A program made the position numbers and the translations under genes. Positions 1-9,417 of a DNA stretch of 64,000 nucleotides are shown here, piece by piece. Under the pieces are notes generated by a model, which saw only the letters and a list, made by a program, of their open reading frames with translations, was not told where the DNA came from and did no database searches. Position 1 is the stretch's first letter. Each line of letters starts with the position of its first letter. Source of the stretch: Mesostigma viride (lineage: Eukaryota > Streptophyta > Mesostigmatophyceae > Mesostigmatales > Mesostigmataceae); assembly GCA_009746045.1 (NCBI GenBank), contig RPFO01000016.1:1298604-1362603 (forward strand). Reading direction: 5' to 3'.

Positions 1-607
1 GGGCCGGGGCGCATCACTGTGGGACAACCATTATTAACGATACCAGAGGTAGGCTGAAGCATAGCTGATGCTGTACAAGAAAGGTGAAGTGGGCTCAACG
101 GGCGTCTGCTAAGGCATAAGCAAATGGCCACGCTGAGCCATGGCTGGGCTAATGTGATTGCGTTCATGCCACTCTAAACCGTTGGGGCTACTCTAAGCCG
201 TTGGGGCTAGATCAGTATACTATGCTCGAGAAATACATGGCAAGTCATGCTATAATGTAAAAGCTATGTCGATTGCCCTCTTCTAGACAGCTGGCTAGAA
301 TCTATTCTGGGGGAGCCCTAGGGGGTGTCGACAGTTTGTTGTTTACATAAAGGTCATGAAGTGTGATACTCATCCACTGCATGGTATATAGATTGCTAAT
401 TGAACTAATTCCTTATTACAACCATGAACTTATTGATAGGTATACGATTCGACCCAAAACCTTGATACAGTATGCAATAAAACGTGAACAGGATAGCACA
501 TACCAGATCAAAACCGCAGATTAATTACCTTCCTTGCTGGAGCTAGCCGGATGCCCACCTCATCGATGTAGCTGCGAGCCGCTTTCCTGGCCGTCGTCGC
601 CAATAAA
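1..607. other. No gene seen; left-edge spacer
   Basis: I see no coding region here. From about 500 to 607 the sequence resembles the part of the piggyBac-like repeat family that precedes the 608-1230 unit, including the segment ending GTCGCCAATAAAAC that recurs at every unit boundary downstream. Confidence 0.5.
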
Positions 608-1230
608 ACATGTCAGCAATATATTTTACACATCTATCCGCGTACAAACGTATCGACTTATTTCCCGCCTAGTAACAGTTAGCACATGCACGGCGACCGA
701 CCTGGTCGCTGATCAAACGAGGTCGCTGCACCGAGCATAGGGTCGAGACATATCTGCGCACACCCAGGCGTTGCCTGCCAATGATATACGCTGTTTAGGA
801 CCTATGGATCATGCCTGCAAAATTGCAGTTCAAAATGTCAAGCCATGCTCCCATACCAGTCAGATTTCTGCACCTCCATGGCCGCGGAGGTCAACTATCA
901 TATTTATGCAAGTCGGTCTCGTTTTGCCATCGTTTACCCACGCCGTCACTGGCAGAGATGACAAGCGGGACCAACCGTAGGCCCGTACTCCCCAAGTACG
1001 GTTCAGGCTGCGTACCTGCCTAGGTCAGCAACGCCAAAACTAGCTCTGGCGCCAAATTCCGGAGCCGGGCGCCGTATAATACGCGAAAAATACGTATTAT
1101 GCGCCGTATTTGCGTTGAGAACGCAATACGGCGTATTTCTAGTACGTTAGTACGCCAAACCTCGCCGTATTGTATAATACGGCGTATTTACCGTATTATA
1201 CGGCGTATTGGCGTACGCTGTCGCCAATAA
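608..1230 (-). repeat. Copy 1 of 623-bp unit E (piggyBac-like family)
   Basis: This unit is repeated almost exactly at 3192-3814 and, interrupted by insertions, at 3815-6165. Each copy is bounded by GTCGCCAATAAAAC. Comparison with the reverse complement of 53040-53640, inside the intact TTAA-flanked element, shows clear stretches of similarity (around AATAAAACATGTCA, GAGACATA and the GCCATGCTC region), so E is a fragment of that non-autonomous family in the opposite orientation. Its last 160 bases are a dense cluster of GTATTATAC-type palindromes. Small ORFs inside it are not convincing genes. Confidence 0.75.
1063..1218. repeat. Palindrome cluster ending unit E
   Basis: Overlapping inverted repeats of CGCCGTATAATACG type pack this segment, with arms such as CCGTATTATACGG and AATACGTATT. 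The same block is kept in all three E copies (also about 3646-3805 and 6003-6165), with one TAACTAGTAC variation. It can fold into several alternative hairpins. Confidence 0.7.
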
Positions 1231-1231
1231 A

Positions 1232-1936
1232 ACTTCATGTCCCACGTAGCTCCCACAAAAACCAGCATCTTCATTAAAACAATAAGTGGAAGCATACATG
1301 TGACACTAATTGACATGCCCGGAGGCACGCCGTTCAAGGCCCTTCATGAAGTACGTTGCCCTAGAGGCAACCAAGACACGGGTGGGTGGGGAGCAAAGAA
1401 AGAGGCCGACAAAACCAGCCAGAGCGGCTTTTAGTCGCAAAACCTCCCTTATCCCTAGCTAACTGACGTCATTAAACCCTTATGTTTAGTGGATGCTAGT
1501 AAGACGCTAACCGTACAGACCGGGGGTAGAATATCCCGAATCTGCACGGCTAGTATTAAATAATGCGTAGGTTGTTCTTTTCAGGGGCACTGCACCTCAC
1601 GCCCCGTTCCGCCCGGGTATAATCAACCCAAGCGCGGAACGCACATTTTATTTAATTCATTTTTCAACCATGCACTATATTGCATCTACTAATCACAAAA
1701 GCTCTAGCCAAACAGCTACGAGTAAACACTACGACCTATAAGCCGCTCATCCAGCGGCCTCTTGTTCCCGCATTCACGTATAGAAGAAACTCCGTTCAAA
1801 GAACCCCGATTCATGTCCCACGTAGCTCCCACAAAAACCAGCATCTTCATTAAAACAATAAGTGGAAGCATACATGTGACACTAATTGACATGCCCGGAG
1901 GCACGCCGTTCAAGGCCCTTCATGAAGTACGTTGCC
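1232..1936. repeat. Mosaic of repeat blocks T and A
   Basis: Block T (1232-1357) recurs at 1811-1936. Block A (about 1391-1810) recurs at 2773-3191. The order is E-T-A-T-unique-A-E-E, so the same blocks are joined in different combinations with sharp junctions, for example AACCCCGA followed by T at 1810/1811 but by E at 3191/3192. This looks like recombination among repeats or nested insertion. No coding capacity is convincing. Confidence 0.75.
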
Positions 1937-2772
1937 CAATCACCCCCGCCCTGGCTTTCCCTTGAAGCCGCACTCCACCTTGCTCGTTGTCACAAGTGAC
2001 CGCCCTGCCGCAAAACGGGAGCCCCCCCACATCGGGAGGCGTGTGCCCGGCGGCTGTGGATGCATGGCCAGGCCCAAAAAGGCCCAGCGCATTTGCACTG
2101 CGATTGCGCACGGCCAGCCTATCATGACCCCTCTCGGGGCCCCGAGTCGGTACCGCTATGGCCGTCTCCCCATAGACCCGGGGTGCTTCGAGAAAAAACG
2201 TGGACCTAGCCCAGGCCCCGCCAGCCCGGATGCCCGAGGCCACAGCCCCAGGCACCTGGCTGAACGAGAATCCGTTCAGCCAAGACCGCATTCCCCCCCG
2301 AGGTTTCTATGCGTGGGGAAAAAATTTCTAGCTTAGGCGCTTTTCCCATCGCCGTCCCCAGCCCCAACCACCCCCCCTCGGCGGAAGGCAATTGCAAAGT
2401 TTGCTGGCCAGCAGCAATTTCCGAAGAAAAAGCCGCAGGCCGCGGACCGAAACACGGGTCGCCAGTGCCAGCCATCCGGCTCCAACCCGGGGTGCAAGCA
2501 TCCCCAGGTACGGAGCACCAGCTCGCGCACTGGGCCGACCAAGCGACAGTTGAGCACCTGTCACGGCATCCGGCCCACCAAAGACCCCAAGCTGGGGAAA
2601 AGGTGCGGACCGGAGGTAATCATTTTCTTTTCTTTTAGTTAACCGAGCGAGGAACTACGCCTGGCCGGTTAACAACTGGAAGTCTCACCACTGGCCAAGT
2701 GGCCAGTGCAACCAGTGCTTTTGGGGTTTTGCTCCGCAGCACCCATAGCTGCGGCTGCCGCCGCAACGACAA
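1937..2772. other. Unique GC-rich segment between repeat blocks
   Basis: An 836-base single-copy, GC-rich stretch between two copies of the surrounding repeats. Several frames on both strands are open over 200-400 bases, as expected from high GC content, and none has a recognisable domain. I do not call a gene. Confidence 0.4.
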
Positions 2773-3814
2773 CGAGCAAAGAAAGAGGCCGACAAAACCA
2801 GCCAGAGCGGCTTTTAGTCGCAAAACCTCCCTTATCCCTAGCTAACTGACGTCATTAAACCCTTATGTTTAGTGGATGCTAGTAAGACGCTAACCGTACA
2901 GACCGGGGGTAGAATATCCCGAATCTGCACGGCTAGTATTAAATAATGCGTAGGTTGTTCTTTTCAGGGGCACTGCACCTCACGCCCCGTTCCGCCCGGG
3001 TATAATCAACCCAAGCGCGGAACGCACATTTTATTTAATTCATTTTTCAACCATGCACTATATTGCATCTACTAATCACAAAAGCTCTAGCCAAACAGCT
3101 ACGAGTAAACACTACGACCTATAAGCCGCTCATCCAGCGGCCTCTTGTTCCCGCATTCACGTATAGAAGAAACTCCGTTCAAAGAACCCCGAATGTCAGC
3201 AATATATTTTACACATCTATCCGCGTACAAACGTATCGACTTATTTCCCGCCTAGTAACAGTTAGCACATGCACGGCGACCGACCTGGTCGCTGATCAAA
3301 CGAGGTCGCTGCACCGAGCATAGGGTCGAGACATATCTGCGCACACCCAGGCGTTGCCTGCCAATGATATACGCTGTTTAGGACCTATGGATCATGCCTG
3401 CAAAATTGCAGTTCAAAATGTCAAGCCATGCTCCCATACCAGTCAGATTTCTGCACCTCCATGGCCGCGGAGGTCAACTATCATATTTATGCAAGTCGGT
3501 CTCGTTTTGCCATCGTTTACCCACGCCGTCACTGGCAGAGATGACAAGCGGGACCAACCGTAGGCCCGTACTCCCCAAGTACGGTTCAGGCTGCGTACCT
3601 GCCTAGGTCAGCAACGCCAAAACTAGCTCTGGCGCCAAATTCCGGAGCCGGGCGCCGTATAATACGCGAAAAATACGTATTATGCGCCGTATTTGCGTTG
3701 AGAACGCAATACGGCGTATTTCTAGTACGTTAGTACGCCAAACCTCGCCGTATTGTATAATACGGCGTATTTACCGTATTATACGGCGTATTGGCGTACG
3801 CTGTCGCCAATAAA
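2773..3814. repeat. Second A block joined to E copy 2
   Basis: 2773-3191 repeats 1391-1810 and 3192-3814 repeats 608-1230 nearly base for base. The A-E junction replaces the A-T junction seen at 1810/1811. Confidence 0.8.
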
Positions 3815-3985
3815 ACATGTCAGCAATATATTTTACACATCTATCCGCGTACAAACGTATCGACTTATTTCCCGCCTAGTAACAGTTAGCACATGCACGG
3901 CGACCGACCTGGTCGCTGATCAAACGAGGTTGCTGCACCGAGCATAGGGTCGAGACATATCTGCGCACACCCCGGCTGCTTGTTA

Positions 3986-4018
3986 TATCAAGGAGACAAC
4001 CAGCGCAGGCCAGAAATC
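3986..4018 (-). mobile_element. Short PLE terminal fragment
   Basis: The sequence TATCAAGGAGACAACC and the following bases up to CCAGAAATC match the 3' terminus of the Penelope-like element at 36131. It sits inside the third E copy at a point where the other E copies have no such sequence. A clear target-site duplication is not visible. Confidence 0.6.
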
Positions 4019-4048
4019 CAGGCGTACGTTGCCTGGCAATGATATATA

Positions 4049-5710
4049 TTCATTGAGAATGATAGATTACGGAGGTGAGATAGGCATGCAACATAAGGAA
4101 AAACCCGAGAACTGGGAGAATAACCCTGAAGAAATTAATAGTAATCTGACACAGACATCCAAGGATCACGCCAGCGGCACAAGGTACAACTAACTATACA
4201 TCACAAAACTACACGCAGCAACAGCGCTGCCGGCCCACCATGCAGGCCTGGAAGGAATCTAGACCGCATGGGTCGCGACAAAGTCGGCCCGGGTGCGGCG
4301 GAATAACACATCAGCCACGGTGCGAGTGAGGGCGAGTGACAGACGCTGCCGCCAATACGAGGACCACGTGCGGGCCGACCACGGGGCGGTCTGACCCTCG
4401 AGGTCGAGGCGGTCTTCACGGCGCTGGCAGCACTCGTGGAAAAACTCCGCTGTCTTGGGGCCCATGGCCCCGAACTCCTCAAGGACAAAGGGGATGACCC
4501 GGTGGGGCCCCACATTGCCGTAGGAGGCAAACTTGTCGCGCTCAGCCACAGCGGCAGCAGCGCCGGCATCCACAGCCGCCCGGAGGATGTGGCGACCGGA
4601 AAGCGGCCGAGCCACGGAGACATCGATGAGCAGGTGGCAACCCTGCCCGTCGTAGTCAAGCACGGTAATGTCGGGGCGGTGGTTGGGTGAGTAGAGGGCG
4701 GCCCCATCCGCGTCCTCGCACTTAATGGTGGAGTGGGGAAAGACCGACCGAACCATGGCACACACCACCCGGAGGAGAGCGGTATGGAGATAGAGGAACC
4801 AGTTCTGGTTCTGCTGGCCACCCATGCACGCGATGTAGTGCGTCCCAGTAGTATCCAGAGCAAGCCCGCAGCTGCCGCAGGACGCACCCGCCGTGATGAG
4901 AGGTTGCAGGGCAAAGAGCTGGTGGCGGAGAGCGATGGCGTAAAGGGCCGGAACCAGTGTGAACAAAGGGCTCATGGGGAGGGCGCGCAGGAATGCGGAC
5001 CCCACGCTCCCCTCAAGGGAAACGGAGTGAAGCCAAGCCTTCCCCTGATCGTTCAAGCTCGCATGCAGACCCATCCAGTCGGCACAGTGTAGTATACCCG
5101 CGTAGGTCTTTTGTTGTTTTTCATGAACGCAGGCAGGGAAGACACTAGGACTGACGACAGTGGACACGCCGGGCGTGCCCCGGGGCAGGCGACGGTGGAC
5201 GGCCTGAGCGGGGCGGACGAGGTCGCAAGCCTGCTGGATCCCGAGGTAAGAATCCTGCACAGCCTGCACAAAGGGAAAGGGGGATGGGGTGACCAAGTCG
5301 GGAATGGCGCTGACGGCGCTGGGGACCAACCGGCGGATCTCCGCCCAGGCCTGAGCAACAGAGCCAAGGAAGGCGGCGGGGGCGAGGCGGGCGGCGCGGG
5401 TGAGCCCACACCCGCCCATGCGGCAGGGGAGGGTGGCCAAGCGCATGGAGTGAGCTGGCAGGCTAGGGCCGGGGAGGAGCACCTGCAAGGCGGCCTGAAT
5501 GCGCTCGTCATGGCCTTCCGCGGCAAGCCGCACCAAGTGGGGGGGAGCGCCACGGAGCCAGTGAACCACCCGCGGGTGGGCGCAAAACCACAGGAGGAGC
5601 CCTTTGGTCTGGGGGTCCTTGAGGCGCGCCCAAGTCTCAAGGACATGGGTGCGCTGTTCCACGGTGGCCCGGAGCTCCTCTTCGACGTAGGCAGGGTCAC
5701 CCACAGGGAC
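4049..5710 (-). mobile_element. 5'-truncated R2-type LINE insertion
   Basis: A 1662-bp minus-strand insertion between two 13-bp copies of GCAATGATATATA (4036-4048 and 5711-5723). It contains the C-terminal coding region of a non-LTR retrotransposon with a restriction-like endonuclease, then about 210 bases of 3' untranslated sequence (4049-4258). The upstream RT part is missing, the usual result of incomplete target-primed reverse transcription. No long tail is seen at the 3' end. Confidence 0.85.
4259..5704 (-). pseudogene. LINE C-terminal restriction-like endonuclease region (partial)
   Basis: An open frame of about 481 codons with no true start, because the element is 5' truncated. Residues 91-115 contain the LPCRMGGCGL-type segment common after the RT in LINEs. 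C276, C279, H289 and C293 form a CCHC zinc knuckle, followed by RPDI at 343-346 and a hydrophobic strand ending in D361 (HLLIDVSV). This CCHC plus PD...D order is that of the restriction-like endonuclease of R2, NeSL and related LINEs, which nicks target DNA to prime reverse transcription. The frame is intact through the endonuclease, so the insertion may be young. A decayed relative lies at about 56840-57066. Confidence 0.8.
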
Positions 5711-6200
5711 GCAATGATATATATACGCTGTTTAGGACCTATGGATCATGCCTGCAAAATTGCAGTTCAAAATGTCAAGCCATGCTCCCATACCAGTCAG
5801 ATTTCTGCACCTCCATGGCCGCGGAGGTCAACTATCATATTTATGCAAGTCGGTCTCGTTTTGCCATCGTTTACCCACGCCGTCAACTGGCAGAGATGAC
5901 AAGCGGGACCAACCGTAGGCCCGTACTCCCCAAGTACGGTTCAGGCTGCGTACCTGCCTAGGTCAGCAACGCCAAAACTAGCTCTGGCGCCAAATTCCGG
6001 AGCCGGGCGCCGTATAATACGCGAAAAATACGTATTATGCGCCGTATTTGCGTTGAGAACGCAATACGGCGTATTTCTAGTACGTTAACTAGTACGCCAA
6101 ACCTCGCCGTATTGTATAATACGGCGTATTTACCGTATTATACGGCGTATTGGCGTACGCTGCATGATGTCTCCTGAGAGCTGTAGTCCCTTGCCCCTAT

Positions 6201-7371
6201 TATCATTATTATTATCAACATCACTCCGTTGGGAGTCAATGTAGCACATATCCCTGAGAAGGGGCCGGCATATGGCTTTAAATACATCCTAGGCTACTTC
6301 ATGCAAGGGTGGGAATGTAAGCTACCCGTGCTCTAGGTGCACCAGGGCACCTGCACCCTCATGGTCCGTATCACGCTATGCCCGGGTAAGGGGGGAGCAT
6401 GCCTGTGAGGGAGGAAGATCATCATGGCTATACAAGAGCTAGGACATGGCTTCTCGACAGAGAGCATCTCTCTGTGCATGGCATAGCATGGCTAAATTCT
6501 TAATACAACATCCATGGGGGGGTCCCATTATAGGCATGGCTTGGCTAAACATAGCCAGGGCGTAGCATGGCTGTACTAGGACTAGGCTAAGGCTATGGCT
6601 GGTTGTGGACCGTGCGTTGGCGGCACGTGACTAGGTGTGTTGGCACAGCTAGGCAAACATTCTAGGCATGGCTGCCTTAGCGACAGTGACGCCAATGGTT
6701 ACAATCTAGGGCTATTGCTATTCTAGCCCGCTGGGGGCGTCCACATCTTGTGGTTGATCATCAGGTCCCCGCCCCTCCAGTACACCTTGGGCTTCTGGGG
6801 GTCCTGCTTATGGCGGAGGTATTCCGGCCACAGGTCGCGTCGCTGCTGTTGCTGAGCGGGGGTGAGGTCGTCATCCAGCGTCCAGGTGAGGTCGTGCAAC
6901 CGCTTGCGACGAGAGAGGAACCGCTGCTTATCCTCATGCAGGGGAGGGGAAGGTGAGTAGGACTGGTGGGGGAGCCGCCTTGTCCCGTGAGTGGGGAAGG
7001 CGGTGGCACCCGCTCAGTGCTACCTCACCTATACCAGGCCCATGAGGGTAAGAAGCTGGTTCTTGAGCTCGTCAGCAAGAGAGGTTGACGTCTCACCTGG
7101 CTTCTGGGGGAAGCGACGTAGCACCACTCGGCACTCGCGGCGAGCGCGGTCGGTGACCTCCCATTGCTGGGCCTGGCGGTGGTTCTCCAGCTCCTGGAGC
7201 TTTGTGGCGATGGCGTCGGTGGTGAAGGCGGTCGCTGACCGCAGCAGGTCCGCGTAGGAGAGCGGCGGGAGGTCGCCAACATCCTGCCGGGGTGGCTGCA
7301 TGGGATGCAATGGTGGCCGTCTGCTCCGCGATCTTGGGGACCTGTGTGGGACCTTGCCCCACTGTTGGGGA
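6201..7371 (-). mobile_element. ORF1-type non-LTR element, copy 3 (5' truncated)
   Basis: A 1171-bp minus-strand insertion flanked by CCTTGCCCCTAT (6189-6200 and 7372-7383). Its 3' end carries a (TAA)-like tail, the hairpin CTCCGTTGGGAG (6224-6235, read on the minus strand as CTCCCAACGGAG) and the long 3' UTR shared with the ORF1-only elements near 39 and 42 kb. It has no RT. It is a diverged subfamily: its ORF1 is alignable with, but clearly different from, the two full-length copies. Confidence 0.8.
6729..7310 (-). pseudogene. L1-ORF1-like nucleic-acid-binding protein (fragment, frameshifted)
   Basis: The minus-strand frame at 7029-7310 encodes PPLSYADLL, a helical segment, then VVLRRFPQKPGE and LADELKNQLL, a layout like the RRM core of L1 ORF1p. 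After a frameshift, 6729-6960 encodes SRRKRL, TLDDDLTPAQQ, RRDLWPEY and VYWRGGDLMI, matching the C-terminal domain of LINE ORF1 proteins, which typically has a DDLT or EDLT motif before an RxLW segment. Such proteins bind element RNA and act as nucleic-acid chaperones. It is broken by at least one frameshift and its 5' end is missing. Confidence 0.7.
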
Positions 7372-7956
7372 CCTTGCCCCTATCCCAATGTTTAACACCT
7401 TGTTGAGGGCGCCTTGCACGGTTGGGGTACGGTCCGCCGCAGTGGCGCGTTGCGCCACATCGCGGAAGATGTCTTGGAACATTGATTGGAACGCGGAGGA
7501 TTTTTTCTCCGCCTTGGTTTGATACTTTAGAACATAGCTCACCAGCGCGCGGAAACTGCATATATACTGCATGTCACAATTCGATCGACACCCACACAAA
7601 TGCCAAGGAGTCGCCATAACCACATCTTGGGGTGGTTGCGCGGGGGGACAACGACCCACTGCCCCCTCATGTCCTTCTCCACCCTCCAATAACAGGCAGG
7701 CATGTCCCGATCGTTGTCACCGGATGTCATAGCCTCTTCAGCTTCATCCTTACATGCAGTAGTACATTCCGTGCCGTGAGGCGCATGCGGCGGGCGTGTG
7801 GCACCACCACAATGTCTAGGTGCACAAGAAGCGCACGAGCACGCACGCCGGAAAGCGGCACTACCATCGTACCCCATCCTACATTTGCGGGTGACGCAGT
7901 CGGGCTGCAACTTTAAACAATATGAGTTGCATTTATGGATCATATATAACCCAAGC

Positions 7957-8640
7957 AGTAAAGCGCGCACGTGCCATGCACATGACGTGATCCATGCATG
8001 ACAATAATGAACAGGTATGGGGACAGGACACAACCTTGCCACACCCCGTGATGAAGGGGGAATGGTGGGGTGGTGCCTTCCGCAGTCCGCACTACTGCCT
8101 CATGTGAGCCCTCATACAGTCGACAAATGGCAGCAATGAACGCTGGTGGCACCCGATCCAGAGCTAGGATGGCCCAAAGAGCCTCCGAGAGGACCGTGTC
8201 AAAGGCCTCAATGAAGACCAGCGGCAAACTGTCAGGGCAAAGGCGACGCACAGTCCTCCATCAACCGGCGCGCGACAGCCATGACAGTGTTACGACCACG
8301 ACGGAAAACCATCTGAGACTCACCCAGGTGTGGATCCAGCGCGGCGCGGAGCCTGTGCAGCATCATGCGCATGAAGACCTTCAGCGCGGCGCTCTGGAGG
8401 CAGACACCCCGATAGTTACCGGGGTCAGCAGCAGAGCCCTTCTAATTGTACAGCATGACGCGGATGGCCGTCTGCCACTCAGCAAGCGGAGGCTCGTCAG
8501 AGAGCAGGACACGGTTGCAGAACGCCAGCAGAAGATCGATCCCTCACCGCTGGGTCAGGGGTCTTCAGCAGCTCAGCAGAAAGGTGTTCGGCACCGACCG
8601 CCGCGTCGTACCGCAGGCGAGCAAGGGCGCCGTCCAATTC
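7957..8640 (-). pseudogene. LINE reverse transcriptase fragment (N-terminal half)
   Basis: The reverse strand encodes decayed RT segments in order: NYRGVCL-type fingers, FMRMMLHRLRAALDPH, AFDTV near the first catalytic region, then VPPAFIAAI, RLYEG and WQGCVLSPYLFI. It matches the better preserved copy at 32947-34540 and is broken by several frameshifts, an in-frame stop and a deletion of the FVDYIKAFD region to F.EAFD. Homology stops abruptly at 7957 without a 3' tail, so this piece was cut by a later rearrangement. Confidence 0.75.
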
Positions 8641-9078
8641 CTTCATCCATCCAACCTATACATGTACGTAGGATATATGTCAAGCTTCCGGTATACATCC
8701 TAGCTGCGCTTCGTGCCAGCCGCTTCTCGTGCATGCACACAAGAGGCATAACTTTGAACATCTAGCCTTAATATGAAGTGAGACAACTATGCCTGGACGC
8801 ATGGCGATCTAGATACGTTGCAATGCATGCATGGCCCATGCACAGTGCGTTGCATGCCCGCCTGCGCCACCATGATGTAGCTCGAGCTCTAGAGTACATC
8901 GATCATCTGTGGCCTGCCCGCTTGAGGCACTAGGCTGTGATCGAGAGCAGCTAGGGCGCGCCTCCGTCTTTCTCGTTGTGTATCAAGGAGACAACCAGCG
9001 CATGTATGTACATAGCGGTTTCAAAGAGTTCTTTACAGTATATAAACATAGTTCTTTACATTATTAATGTTATATATT
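8641..9078. other. No gene seen; contains a 19-bp PLE micro-insertion
   Basis: AT-rich sequence with no supported gene. At 8984-9002 the 19-mer CAAGGAGACAACCAGCGCA, the terminus of the PLE family, is flanked by TGTAT on both sides (8979-8983 and 9003-9007). Confidence 0.6.
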
Positions 9079-9342
9079 GGACACTCCCTGCCAGTTAGGC
9101 TCCAAACACACGCCGTGATCAAGCAAGCTGTTTCCGGCCCCACCGTCCATAGGTCATCGATCTAGTCGCTGTACACTAAGCTCCATATAATTTCAATGCA
9201 CAAGGCTACACATTTCCATCTCCATTCATATTCATCATCCTGAACGACTCGAAAACGCGGAAAAGATAATGGCAGGCTCGAGCTACCATGGTCCGGATTC
9301 TCCCAATTTCTGGCCTGCGCTGGTTGTCTCCTTGATGTAAAG
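9079..9342 (+). mobile_element. 5'-truncated PLE 3' end
   Basis: This matches the terminal region of the Penelope-like element at 36131-39990, read in the opposite orientation, and ends in GGTTGTCTCCTTGAT like the other copies. Only noncoding 3' sequence is present. It lies just downstream of the 3' end of the Fes1-like gene. Confidence 0.7.
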
Positions 9343-9417
9343 GTACCCACGTGATGCAGCCCGAAATATAATTTATGTTTGCACAATATACAAAATAAAT
9401 GTTCTTGCCTCTAGTGC

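Larger units (their letters stand above)
3815..6165 (-). repeat. E copy 3, interrupted by a LINE and a PLE end fragment
   Basis: This copy starts exactly where copy 2 ends, so the two are in tandem. It is split by the R2-type LINE at 4049-5710, flanked by the 13-bp duplication GCAATGATATATA, and by a fragment of about 33 bp of the PLE terminus at 3986-4018. With the insertions removed its length matches the 623-bp unit. Confidence 0.8.
6166..7940 (-). pseudogene. Helitron/Pif1-like protein fragment split by an ORF1 element
   Basis: Minus-strand coding traces at 7384-7940 include CRMGYDG, a cysteine-rich stretch, CDMQYICSF and KYQTKAEKKS. These resemble the region upstream of the helicase in Helitron/Pif1-like proteins (a Y..KY.TKAE motif). 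The frame runs into IGIGAR at the 12-bp duplication CCTTGCCCCTAT, and the other side of the insertion (6166-6200) continues with RDYSSQET, so the joined target reads IGARDYSSQET, close to the GxRDxSxQE motif of these proteins. The fragment is broken by frameshifts, lacks the helicase domain and ends at repeat E on the left. Assignment is by motif only. Confidence 0.6.

Noticed and set aside
1932-2475. Overlapping ORFs on both strands
   Set aside because: GC-rich composition explains them; no domain, repeat or splice support.
4436-5899. Plus-strand ORFs opposite the endonuclease
   Set aside because: They are antisense shadows of the LINE coding frame.
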